Of a stretch of DNA of 64,000 bases, positions 23,901 to 36,500 are shown in pieces (positions within the stretch are counted from its first letter, which is position 1; the number at the start of each line of letters is the position of its first letter). The position numbers were made by a program, and so were the translations under genes. Under the pieces are notes generated by a model, which was not told the DNA's origin, did no database searches, and saw only the letters and a list, made by a program, of their open reading frames with translations. This DNA comes from Oreocharis arfaki (taxonomy: Eukaryota > Chordata > Aves > Passeriformes > Paramythiidae), in assembly GCA_013398015.1 (NCBI GenBank), contig VZRR01007857.1:703736-767735 (forward strand), given 5' to 3'.

Positions 23901-26670
23901 AGATACATTTTTCAGAGTGTTTTTGAGGCAAGCCCAATGACTACAATTGCAAAAAGCACAAAATCACCACTGGTAATGGGAGAACGATATTGAAATAAAT
24001 GAAGAGAAATTGTGTCCTTCTAAAGGTCTGAAGTCCTTCCATTTAAGTTTACCAACTCTACATTTAAAATTCTTCATGGCTGTGGAGGACTCTGCCTTTT
24101 ATAAAATAAAAATATGAATGAGTTGTCAGTGTCGGACCTCTACGTTGCTAGCTGGAAATTGTTTGGTGTTTTCTGTTAGCACAGAAAGAGAATGTGGTCT
24201 GATCTGCAGAGGTATTTTGGTGACATGAGTCAGAACAGAGTAGCATTTTCAGCTATATTAAATGTGGGCCTAAGTGCTTTACTGGATTGGGGCCATATTG
24301 TGCAGCATCTTACAGGATTAAACCCAAGATGCTGGGCAGAGCTGAAGAGCTTATGGCAGCTCTGCACAAGCACGGGAACCCCTACACAGGGGGAGTTCTA
24401 TCACTTGTATGGAGGCTGTACCAGAGCTGCGAGTCAGGTCACCAGAGAGTTCCAGTTCTAGAACTGACTTAAAGAAAGTAGGAGTCTTGGTTAGGCCCAG
24501 CATAGTCAGCCATCATAAAAGCTGAAATAACATTGAGATTATGTCAGCATCGGGGCTGTGTCAAATATTTGGACAGTAGTTACATATTTCCTGATTTTCC
24601 ATTGTGATGTAAAAATGTTTTATACCAATTACTCAACAAATCAGTTTAAGTGTGTAATCACACCTGTAGATTTGTGTCATATACACTCTTAAACCTATTA
24701 AACCTCAGGAATGTGGAATGTTGTAACATTTACTCATCCAAAGCCCATGTTCAACAGTTTCTTTGGATATCATCGCCTCCTTGTGTAATCAACACAAAGA
24801 AACCAGAGCTTGAAAGCTTTCATAATTACACTATTAAATCTTAAGATTTCCTACCCCCTTGCTTGATATAATGATCAACAAGCAAGCACCCCAATTAATT
24901 TTGCTTCTGCAAGCACACCAATTAATTTTGAACATAAATCTCAACACACTTTCCCACCATCCCATTAATTACTTCTTCGGTAAAGGAGCTGATCTGTTGT
25001 CACTCACTTGAGTTAGTATGAAAGGAAAATCTTCAAGAAATTAAGTTCAAATTTACCCATTTTCTGTAAAGCAGTATTTCCTTCTATCTCTTGTTTGACA
25101 AACACTGTATAAAAATCCATATTTGTTGATACTTTATATGAATACACACACGTTTTCCCAAGAAATTGAACATGTAAAATAAGCTCTGCAATAAATGACT
25201 CTAATAAGTGCCAGGTTGATTTATTTTACAAATTAGGAAGAACAGTTTGATTTTAAAGTATGATCTTTGATAGCTAAGGACTATATACTTAGAATATATA
25301 TATTTCTCCTATGTACATTGAACTAGAAGGCAAAAAAAATTTATCCACTCATAGTACTGTTCATTACAACGAATGGAAGGCTCTGCTGCAAGATATTATT
25401 AAATCTTTTAAGAAATAGCATACATAATTTCTTATCTAAGGTGAAAAAGCAGTAAGTAGCATTTGTTAGTGGTTTTTAGAACTTAATGCTCCAAGTACAA
25501 AGTCGCCACATTTAAGTTGATTTACAGATTGCAAAGTTTAATCCGTTTCAGTGAGCAATTGGTATCATTAGCCATGAATTACTTTAGTCAACAAATGTTA
25601 CTGGAGCAACGTTGTATTGTTTTTCCTATTGAACTTGAATAAGCAGCTAAAGCCTTCTCACTTGCTCTCTTGGCTCGTCACCAGAAACAGACCATTACAA
25701 TGAGTTTTAAGTACCAGCACAAGGCTCAGAGCTAATGAATAATAAAGAAATGTGCATGTTGTTCTTTGTCACCAAGTGTTACCAAATCCCTCCTGATACC
25801 TATACGGGGAGGAATGGTTTTCTGTGGCCTCGCTTGCATATACTGAGTGTAAATGATTTTAACCTGGAAGGAAAATGACATTTCAGCCAGTATTGATCCC
25901 TAATGCCTGTGTCAAGCCTCAGGCTGTGGCAGAGCAGAGGCTCCACAGAGGTCTGCAGGGTGTGGGCCCAGCAGCATCAGCCATGGGCGTGTTCCCAGGA
26001 GCCCCGAGCCCTGACTGCTGCCAGTGTCTGCCTTGAACACTGCAGGACTTCACACACACTCCACTTACTGTTTGATCATACTAGGGCAGGATTTCAGCTG
26101 GATAAATTACCTTGGACTGCAGAAATGGAAAAATTAATTAATTTTTTTAAAGTTATACTCTCCATGAGTATTTCCTTCCAGGTCTGTATCCTGCATATAG
26201 ATTTGTCTTCAGATTTATGTGGTGTACAGCTCAACTTCACCTTTCTAGGAGTGGGCTCTAGTTTAATGATTTAGAAAAATGAGATTCCTCTGAGGTCTGT
26301 TCAGAGAGAACTGGGTGTTGTGCTTCTGACATGACTGACAAGTGGGTGACCTCTGATGGCCAAGTGCAGTGGTCACTGGTGATGTTTTATGCATAAGAAC
26401 ACAATCATACTAATGACATACTTTGCTGCTATCAGACTTCCTTAGTTCTGAGACACTGCATTCTTTTGACTTGATTTATTCTGGTCCAGCTTGCATTATG
26501 TGCTTTTCCTTATCTTGTACCTGGAATGGTTTTAAGCCCATCAGCACTGCTAGAATGTTACTTTATTATTACTTTTGGTGTAGGCCTATGCAAATTTGTA
26601 AATGTTTCTCTACAAACTTTTGCTAGTTTTACTGAATTCTGGTTGTTTGTGGTTTTTTCTCTTTACTTAG
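20926..26670 (+). other. SCAPER intron, 5.7 kb
   Basis: No supported exon is seen. The interval contains a CpG-enriched block at about 21560-21940, a 22-base direct duplication at 24882-24930, and an AT-rich candidate regulatory segment at about 25540-25760. The acceptor is a strong tract ending ctctttacttag at 26670. Both-strand open frames over the CpG block reflect its low TAA/TAG content rather than genes. Confidence 0.88.
24882..24930. repeat. Imperfect 22-base direct duplication containing TAATTA-like sites
   Basis: A 22-base unit beginning gcaagcac and ending ccaattaattttg occurs at 24882-24903 and again at 24909-24930 with one mismatch. Each copy contains CAATTAATTTTG, a homeodomain-like core. 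Further ATTAAT motifs follow near 24964. Confidence 0.8.
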
Positions 26671-26900
26671 GTTAGTGTTCCAGATGACCATAATGCTACT
26701 GCAGGCAGAAGTGTAAATAAGCAGGTATTTGAAGGTTTAACAACAGGACTTCTGAGGGTAACTGCTGTGATTTTCAGATGTCTAATCTCCAGCTTCCCGG
26801 ATGGAAACAACCACTCTACTGCACTGAAGATAATACAGGAAGTGAAAAGTAAATCCTCACAAGTGGAAGCCTTCAGCAGCAGAGTCCAAGACCTAATCAG
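26671..26900 (+). CDS. SCAPER: SCAPER coding exon (QVFEGLTTGLLRVTAVIF segment)
   Basis: The exon follows acceptor ctttacttag and ends at donor CAG|gtttta, which is a weaker-than-consensus donor. It encodes 76 complete codons, opening VSVPDDHNATAGRSVNKQVF, then EGLTTGLLRVTAVIFRCLIS, and ending SSRVQDLI with two bases (AG) of a serine codon completed downstream. QVFEGLTTGLL is strongly characteristic of SCAPER. The middle stretch, rich in Ser, Asn and Lys (from about codon 41 to 70), looks like a variable linker between two helical parts. These are residues 81-157 of the window segment. Confidence 0.96.
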
Positions 26901-29900
26901 GTTTTAAAAAGATAATGTAACTTTTCTAAGTATTCTTTATGAGAGAGAAAGCAAATTCCATTGATTCGGGAGAGGAACAAACTGCTTTAACTCTTAATGC
27001 AGTAAGAGTAGTTTGTGTGGGTAGTTAAGAAGACTATTGAAATACTATATTCTCAGTCAAAAATGTTCTTCAAAAAACTGCAGACACAGAAATACAGAAA
27101 CACAAGAATCTTTTTTTTTTTAGACTTGTAATTTTGTGTCCTTTCCATTAATTTTTTCTCCTGACTATCCAGGAGCCAACTTCCATATTTTTATTAGTTT
27201 CTCTCAGTTCTCTGTGCCAACTGTGTGTGCCCGTTGCCTGTGGTCTCTCATGTCATATATGCATTCATCTAAGCTTGTCATAAAATACACACTACCCATT
27301 ATAAAGATCACCCAGTCATTCCTATAATCTGATCTTACCGTGTAGCTGCATTTTAATAGCTGAATCTGAATATAAATAGTTGTTAGTGTGTCTTCAGCCC
27401 TCAGAAGAAATTAAATTCTTCTTTATATGCTACTGAAAATGTGTCACAGTGGGCCTTCAGGCTTTTCAAAGTCTGGTATGATGCTGATGGAGACAAAGAG
27501 GACAGCTGGAGGAGGAAAGCAAAACAAATAGTTGTCATAGATACCAGTGACCTCTAAAACTTTCGTGTTCTCATGTAACTCTCCTTCTCCCCAAACAGGT
27601 TTTGATAGAGTGTGAAATTTCAGGATGTTGTATTCTGCCCATTTATGAATGGGAGGGTGGGAGGTCTGTGCTGAACAGACATCTGACACTGACTGGGCCA
27701 AGCACAGGCATACCCTCAAGATAAGGAGAGACATGAGAATCCAACCAGGTCCCTCACCTGAGGCACTTTAGGGGATCTGGTTATAGATGGGGAATGAAAG
27801 GCATGATGACAAGGTAATAGTGCAATTAGGAAAAAAAGAGAGAGGGCATTTAAAACCAGTCAAAACCAGACAAATTCTGTCATTAATGAGAATCTTTCAC
27901 CTCCAGGTCATTGTATCATATGTCATGGGGAGTTGATTAAGTGAGAGTTTTGGGAAGATGGGGGAAGAAAGAGGAGCATTGAATTTTTTTTTTTTTCCTA
28001 TTTGGGACTGTTAGACCTGATGCCTAAACACCAATTATCTATGTGCTGTCTGGGTATCAAAAGGGTAGCCAGGTTATTTCAACTGTACTTCTGTGGGTAA
28101 AAAGAGATGGAGGCGATAGATTAGAGAGCTTTGACATTCCACTTGTCTGTATGCTCAATTCCTCAAGGAAAGGAGTGCTCCATGCATCTTCTCGTTGTCT
28201 CCGGATGCCAGTGAAGAATAGTCCCAGCAGACTGAAAGCTCTCATCCGTTTCCTCTCTGCCAGAGAGCAGCTGCTTTGTACTCAGGTGTGGGTGTAAAGG
28301 AGGGGGACAGTGCACACAGTTTGCAGGTGTCAGTCACACTGCAGAGATGCTCCTAGGGAAGAGAATGTTGGTGAGAAAGGTTGTGCCTTTTTCTGAGTCA
28401 CCATCTCTCAGTATTAGCTCGATTTTATTTAGTTCTTCCTCTCCCCTCCTATTTCTCAGAGCTATTTCCAGCACTCAGCATTTCTCTGTGACTGTGATGT
28501 ATCTAACACCCAGCTATGTTCCTGGAATTATTCCACTAATGCAGGAGAACTTGTTTATCACCTGCATGATCAAGTAGATTGCTTAGATCAAAATCTGCAA
28601 GAAACTTAATGCTGGTAACCTTTCATGCTGCTAAATAGAACAGACAAATTTACCTGCACAATGAGTGTACAATTAATAACCTTTCTGCATCTTTAAGTGT
28701 TTTTAACTGCTGTACTTAAGCAGCTTTAAAAATCCTCCATGCTGCAGTTTGACTTCTTGCTCTATATCCAGTGTATTTTTATTCTTAATTCCTTCACTTC
28801 TTCCAAAAGCTTTGTGTCAGTAGGGTGGTTGTTGGCAGAAAGTCTCGCTTCTAACCCTGAAGAGAAACCTGTCTTTGAGCAGCAGCAGTGTCTGAAAAGG
28901 ATAAGGTTTTCTTCCCTAATGTCAAAACCCCCCTTTTTTTTCAAAATCAGACAAAACTGTAGGACATGTTGCAAGGGAATAGTTATTTTTGTTAAATAGT
29001 TGTACAGCTTTGTGAGAAGCATTATCTAATCAATAGTTTTTATTTACTAGAATCAATATTATTTAATAATGTTCCCTATTGAGTCAAGTCAGGGTGGTCT
29101 AGACGTGATGTAAACTTAGAGCCAATGGTGTTTCCTTCTCAAGGAGCCTCTGTTCTAAGAGCCATCTCTGCCAAGTGGACTTGAGGAGCAAGTAGAGCAG
29201 CTGGTAGGACAGTGATGTTAGGAACAGGAGGGTTTAGTGTAGACAGTCAGTGTAGGAACAGTGGATCATTTGTTGGTGTCTGAAGGCAATTGCTCTCCCA
29301 TGTCTTTTAACTGAGGTAGAGGCACAGGATAAAACAGCAGTTCTGATTTTGACAAGAGGTTTCTCCCACTTCATAAGAGTAGAGGAAAATACAAAGAAAA
29401 TTAGAGGGCCAAGAAAGGGAGTTGATTGCAGTGGGATGTTTGTGCCCACAAAGAGAGTTGATCTCACCTGAGTCAGCAGAATATGGTGGTTGAGTTGGGC
29501 TGAAGTCTGAGAAGCTGGATGTTTGTGGTAGAAAAGGAAAGTAGGTAACATGAGGTGATATCAGCAAAGTGACATGGAAAAAATATATCTGTGCACAGTT
29601 TAAGTGGAGTTGGTGATGATCAAAGTCTGACAGAACCTACTGTGGACAGAGAGATCTTGGTACAAGGGTGAAGAGCAGATTTTTGTGGCATAGGTTTCCA
29701 AGCAATTGGAAGTTCAATGAAGGAGCTTCAGCAGTTGTGATCTGAGGATCAGCAATGATGATCTGGTCAAACCTAATAAAAAGGAAAGGAGTTTTCAGTT
29801 TTAAAAAAAAGTCACTACGTTGTTTCCTTTATATTGAGTTTGATTGAGTCCTGAGGAGGTTTTTTTGTTCCTGATCCTTCTATACTGATGGTAGAAGGTT

Positions 29901-30440
29901 GTTCATATTCTTTTAGTCCCTGAGATGTTGCATATGTATTTATAAGAGGGGAACAAAGCCCAGCAATCGGGCAGTGGTTGTTATGATGTATGTATTGCAA
30001 TAAAACATTATCTGGGTAACATCATTGTCTTCTGGAATTAGTGTGTTCTACAGAGTTTACCTCTTCATGCTAAAAAGAAATTGTACTGTTGCAGAGCTAT
30101 CAGGATTATTATAAATCATTAACTATGGCAAAATTCCATTGTCCTTCTAGCAGTGTGCTAAAATAAACGTTTACACTCATCTTTCTTGTACAGTATAATA
30201 CAAATTATCCTACAGCAGACAGATCTCTTAACAAAAACTACTGATAGCCCCAGAGAGCCAGATCTGAAGTTATTGGGATTGGAATTGTTTTCTTGAACCC
30301 TTTCAGAAAGAGTATTTAAGTAATCGCAACCTGCTTTTTGAGTGGCTTGACAGCAGAGAAGCAAAAATGACTTCTTTTGCAAAGTTACCAAAACTGGTCT
30401 GGAACTATTTTTTGTAATACACTTTTTCCTCTCTTTGTAG
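26901..30440 (+). other. SCAPER intron, 3.5 kb
   Basis: No supported exon is seen. The donor is gttttaaa (weak) and the acceptor tract ends ctctttgtag at 30440. The interval includes a stretch at 29150-29600 with a purine bias on the plus strand and a short poly-T run at about 27985-27997. I see no recognisable repeat family or RNA gene. Confidence 0.88.
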
Positions 30441-30596
30441 TTACGTGGTGAACATAGGATTGGTGGACAAGCTGTGTTGCTGTTTCCTGTCTGTTCAAGG
30501 CCCTGTTGATGAGAACCCCAAAATAGCAAGTTTTCTACAGAATGCCACGGCAGTGTTGCATGGAATTTGCCAGCTGTGTTTCGCTGTCAATGGAAG
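30441..30596 (+). CDS. SCAPER: SCAPER coding exon (SVQGPVDENPK segment)
   Basis: The acceptor is ctctttgtag and the donor is AAG|gtgggt at 30597. The first base completes a serine codon. It then reads YVVNIGLVDKLCCCFLSVQG, PVDENPKIASFLQNATAVLH and GICQLCFAVNG, ending with two bases of an arginine codon finished in the next exon. VNIGLVDKLC and SVQGPVDENPK are hallmark SCAPER words. Hydrophobic helices alternate with a short polar loop around the DENPK motif. Reading on past the donor stays open for about 55 codons, so an intron-retention product would not terminate at once; the spliced form agrees with the family. Confidence 0.96.
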
Positions 30597-33500
30597 GTGG
30601 GTGCACTGGGTCTGTCAGCTCAAAACGTGTTGGTCAGGCAGTGGCATCCTGCTGAGGCTGCCAGCCAGAACTGGCCCCCTGTGGGACACACAGGAACAGC
30701 TGGGAAAGAAACAGTGCAGGAGGTCCACTCTGCTCCCCCTCTCACCAGCAGACTGTGATTAGTTCCCTGCACCGAGGCTTCATTCTTTTCAGTCATTTAT
30801 CAGAATTGCAAACTTCACCCCCTTTACTCATCATTCCACACAGGGTTTTGTCACTGATAGTTTTAAATGTCCAATCCCAAGGACTTCGAGAGGTATTTTA
30901 TTATCAGCTAAAATCAACTCTTAATTGATTTGTCTCTAGAGCAGCCTAATTTAGCTCTTGTTCTTTAAAATACCACTGTCAGTAAGGGAATTCTATTTTC
31001 TGTAAAGAAGGCTGTTACTAGATTTGTCAGGGAAATTTCTAATGCAAAATGCTTGTTGTTGTAACCTAACCAAGGTTGTGGCAAGTGTGTGCCTGCCAGC
31101 AAATCTGGACTTCTGTGGTCTGCAGTGTAGGACAGCCTGACACTCATGTGAGAGTCAAAATTTCAGAGCTTTGGGCTGCACTTTCTAGAACCTACCACCA
31201 TTACTGTTACACATTTCAGGAAAAATCAAGGCTGGCAGAACTTTGTACAATGCATTCCTGAAGAGTAAAATGATGCTAGGGTTGAAAAACTAGAGCTAAT
31301 AAAACATAGGATAAGAAACAAAGCTGGAGGTAAGAGCTGTTGCTGGTAGTCAGGGACACAGACACATGGAAAAAGAACTGCAAGAAATATGAGCCCAAAG
31401 AGACCATCCCAACTTACTGAAATTTCCTTTTCTGAAAGCTGCCAACTTGGCATTTTGAATTCCAGGAGAGTGCTGCCAGAAGTCAAATACTCACTAAATA
31501 AAATAATAAAAAAATCACCCTTCTGTTAGTGGAATAATAGTTCCAGCTCAGAATGAGTAATACAGTATTTGCAATTTCTGTAGCAGGCACACACTTCACC
31601 AAAATATTAGAGATCATTGCTCCCCAAAATAGTACAGCACTGTACAAGTACATCCTTCAAGAACATCTGTTCTTTGCAGCAGCAGAATAATTTTGGAGGG
31701 CTGAGTGTTTTTCTTCACTGTTACACCACGAAGTATCTGATCCTACCACCTCCACAAACAGCAACACTTTGGGTTTTCTCCAGAGGCGCTGGTTGTTCGT
31801 GATTTCCAGGTTAGATTGTTCATTTGAGCATGAAAAGAAATGAGAGGAATGAACTTGGAGATTTCACTGTTGTCTTTCAGATCAAAAGCTTTGATGTAAC
31901 TGATTAAAAGGGCAGTTTAAATCACATCTTTCATCACTTGAGCCCACTTTCATTTAAGCAGTGAATGCAGAGTGTAATTCTGTCATGTTACAGAAGTCCT
32001 CAGTGTTTGAGGTGATTTAAATGGAAAAAGGTTCTGGCAAACACAGACCAAGGTGGCAGAAACAGAGCTCAGATTTATTGAATTCTTAGATATGTCACAC
32101 TGCAGTAATACATGATGTGTGATACCTGATCTGCAGCACAAAAGGCGGCCCCTCTGTGAGAAATACAGATGCCTCTTTCATTCCTGGTAAATGGTGGTAG
32201 GAGGCAATGCAGCCTTTTCAGTCAGCTTTTCTCATTCTCCAGCTCAGTTGATACGTGCTTGAGCACCAAACCAACCTGCCTGTTACACCCCTCTGTACTC
32301 CCAGTCACCAACCACTCTGATCAGCAAACTTCTGAAGTTGTTACTGAGATTTGAAAAGCCCACTAAGTGTTACAAGTGCTCTGACACTGCAGCATGAAAA
32401 GAAGTTTTGCTAAATTAATGGCAGGCCTTCACCATTGTTGCAAGAGCAATTTTGAAATGTTCTTTTGGTATATCCTCATATATATGATGGTTCCAGGTTG
32501 GAAACTTCTTTATGCTCCTCAATGGTGATGGGGGGATGGGGACACAAAATTAATCTGTTTTTTTGGGTAGAACTTTTTCAGGCTGTTACCTGTCATAATA
32601 AAGAGTTGGCATTCCGTATTAAATTCTTGAGAGTACTTTCATAGGGTGCTGTCTGTCGTGTGCAGATCTCAGCATGCAGCACTCAGTGGCATAGTGGGAA
32701 GCTGACACAGGACAGTAAGTATTGGGTGGGGGACCAGGGCCACCCCAGGGCTCAGCCCAGCACAACAATGAAATCCTTTGTGAGCTGTGGATCCTTCTCC
32801 TGTGCCTTCAGACCCCACCAGGTTGTTAGGAACTGCACTGCAACTGTGATCTGCCATATCCCCCCGAGGGCCAGAAGTTACTGTTTGAAACTGAAGTTTG
32901 AAATGATTAAAAGATCCTGTCCTGTGGATACAAAGTATGTTGGGCCCTTTCTGGAGCTCTGAGGTAGGAAGAGCTGTCAGTCTAGACTTCCCTGTCTTCC
33001 TCAAAAGCACGTGTCAAAGAACTCCCAAATTCAGCAGAATATTTCTAAACCGAGCTCTGAATTGATACCCAGTGTGTATTTGGACAGTTACTTCATGGAA
33101 AACAATTCTGTAGGCAGTGAAGAGATCTCAGTCAAGTCCCTCTCTGTACGTACCTCTATGTCAGGCAAGGTGTCACAACAGTAATGATTATTAGAGAATA
33201 GCCTCAAATTATTATATATATATATAAATCAACATTGCGTGTTAAATGAGGTCTATGGTTGATATAATGTAGATAGTAAAATTTTAAGGCATGAATGAAG
33301 AGACTTCTTTTATTACTCTGCTAGACTTGTGGAAAAAAAAGTCTAAAATCATTGAGTTAGATACAGTAAAGAAAAGTCTTACTAATGTAGAAACATAAAT
33401 TGGAGGATTTTCAATTTTAAAATCATAAAATGTTATTGAAATAAGGGAATCTATTCTGATCATATGTTATAAACATATCCTATTATAAGAGAGGGGTTTT

Positions 33501-36500
33501 CTTTCCATTAATGATCAAGGTCTTTAAAAAAGATTTAGCTTTGCTATTGATCTTACTTTTCAAATTATCATTTTTGATACTGGCTAATAAATGCCTGATT
33601 GATTCTTTTAATTGAAATTTTTCTGTGGATGGAATAGGACATTTTGCAAACACTGTGGAATACTTATAAAAGATCAATTGTTGAAAACCTTAATTAGTTG
33701 TTACCTTGTTTCAAGCTTGTTTTGATACTTTTTGTTCTCTTCTGGTACACAGCCAGAATCATTGAGGGTGACTTGAGACCTCCAACTGGAAGTCCCATTT
33801 TTCTGGTGCTGTATTGTGTTTACAGCTAGCAGTGGAGATGAGAGCTCCTTCCTCCCTGATGACTTAAAAAAGAAGGTGTACGAGAGCTGAAAACAGGGCA
33901 TTGTCCCTTATTGTGTGTAGTGAGAAGCCATAAAATGCAGCATGTCTGAATATTGAGCTGTCTGCTGAGCAGATGAACCTGACATTTGATACTTAGGCTT
34001 GAAAATTAAGCCCTGGTAATGCTTAACTGGTTTTTGCTCACCATTAAGAGTAACAGTAGCCAGTATTGGAAACAGAGAAATTTTTGTTAACCTGAAATAA
34101 AGCAAAATATTAGATACACTTTATATGGAATAACAGTGGGTTGTGTGGCCATATAAATTTCTTAAAATTTGTGTCGAATTCCAGATGTCCAGTAGCAGTG
34201 TTTAAGATGACAGCCCTGTTTTCCTGGGTGTGTTATTGTAAATATGAGAGATACGAGGCCTGTTTTGGGCCCTCAGGTTCTGACTACACATATGGAACGT
34301 GCTTGGCTTGTACCCACAGGACAGAAAACAGTGAGCTGGCTTGGAATGCAAGGAGCATTAATAAAGGTATGGCCATGCTGCCCCAGCTCAGCCTTCCCTA
34401 AAAGCAGGAGGGAAGACTAAGTAAGAATCTCCATGTCAGGTCCTTCATCAGCATAGCAAAGGTTCTGCCTATGTTCCTGTCTTTTCCTGTGTTGCCCAGT
34501 GCTCAACAAGTCTAGATCCCTTTTCTCCCCGTTTCTCTGGAACTAGAATTACTGTCCTAGAGGTTTAGTTGTTGCTCTGTGGAGGACTAGAGTTAATGCT
34601 TTGTTTCACTTGCCCCTGGGTATGAGTGAATAAATTCATGCTAACACAGAGTTAATGCCAAAACAGGAGGAGACCAAGGGCAGTACTGCAGTGTGAGGGT
34701 CGGTCACTAAGGCAGAGTGTTCTCCCCAGGAGCAGCAGAGTGGAGAGCAGTAACACCCATACAAGGAGGATAGTGCATTGTGCACAAGGGCAAGATTGCA
34801 AATAACAGTCCCTCAGTTATGTGGGTTCTTGGGATCCCAGCTGTTCAAAAATATTGCTGTTTTCTCTATTTAAGAGATCCTTTCAAGCTTCCTTGTTATC
34901 CCAGGAAAATACAGTGTCAGAGCAGTGCAGTGACTAAGTTGTTGCTGTTACATGTTATCTCAAACCAGTGGTGGAATATATAGAAATGTGTGTCAGCAGC
35001 TGATGAAGTTGTGGGTTGCGAGCTGCAGTGGCAGAAAGCTGCAGATGCAGGGTCTGATCCAGGGAAACGGTGCCTGTCGTGTCACAGATCCACAAGGAAG
35101 TGGGCTGGTCTGTTCTCAGTTTTATTACAGTAATTAAGATAATGTCTGTTTTGGCTGCTGGATGGTGAATCAGCTGCAAGCCTGTCTGAACCTTGGTTGT
35201 GCTTCTCACCGCTTCCAAGGGACAGCAGCTCCAGCAAGTACTGTAAACTAAAACTCCGAGTTGTGTCTGAAATTACTGAAAGGTTTCACTTCATCGCTTC
35301 TGTGCAGCACTGCAGTCCCTGGCTTGACAGTGTGAATTGTAGCAAGGTCTGACAGGTGCTAAATTCTTCTTTGCTCTTCTTTTATTATTATTTTGCCACT
35401 TTATTTTGACATCTCTTTCTAAATAAAATAATTTAGAAGTAAAAAGTACTGATGATAGTTTTTAAATCCTAATAATAAAAAACCCCAACAGATTATATTC
35501 TAAGCCTCTTGGAAACTCATGTTTCCATTTCACTCCATGTTGTTAATCAGGAGTATATATTTCAAATATACAAACATTATAATGTATACCCGTAGAGAGG
35601 CTTGTCTGCTTGTTAGCTCAGCCAGTTTTTAAAACAATAAATTTTCAGATATAAACAGTTTGCTCATATTGAAGCTTGGAGAAATTGTAGTTTTATACTT
35701 GCTCTGCGGAGTATGCTGTTTCTTATCAAGCTGTATTGAAGTCCTGTTTTTAATAAATAGTGTGGTGTATTTTAAGCAATGAAGTACCACTGTTTAGTAT
35801 CTTTCTTTCCTGTGATGGATAGATCCACATTTTTGAATTCTTAAACCCTTTTTGTGAGTCGTAGACCCTATATCAACTCCTGAGACCCCATGATGGCCAA
35901 ACTGAAAATCACAATGGCAACCCATAATGAAAATTCTGTGCATTTCATTAAACCTTTTCTTTTTTAAAGATCCTGCAGGTTGTTTGACTGTAATGTAAAT
36001 ATTTGTCTGTTTTTCTGTGTTTATGTTTAACGCATAATTATAGCGACTGGTAGAGTTTGAAAGCCTGTTTGTTTTCCCAGCTATATCAGCCAGTGTCAAA
36101 AATCCAACGAGTTTTGCTTCCCTTCAGGGATTAATTGAAGGGGTTTTGTCCATAGTGACTATTTTACTTTTGCAGCTGTTACAGACTCAAAGTTTCTTTA
36201 AATAGGAGAATTAAGAGGAAGTGCAGCTATAGGAAGTTCATCTCTTAACTTCAGTTATGTAAAGTCTGGCTTTCTTGTGTGACGTTGTCATCTATGTTAG
36301 GAAGGTTTTTGGGGGTTTTTGCTTCAGTCTGCCCTAACAGCACAGAGTTTTCATTGGGCTAACTTTTTGAAGTGAACTAAAAACCTGCTAAATGTATGAA
36401 ATCCAGTGTTGTGCCGACTTGACAAAAATCACTCAGAGCAGTAGGTGCAGAGGTTCGTGCTTAATTTTTCCATCGTCTCATATAGACTTTTTTCTAGTTT

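Noticed and set aside
29150..29600. Purine-biased stretch with overlapping minus-strand frames, considered as a transposon relic
   Set aside because: No terminal repeats, no recognisable reverse transcriptase, transposase or other element protein, and frames conflict.
33211..33230. TA dinucleotide run
   Set aside because: It is a short microsatellite of about seven repeats, ordinary for intron sequence.
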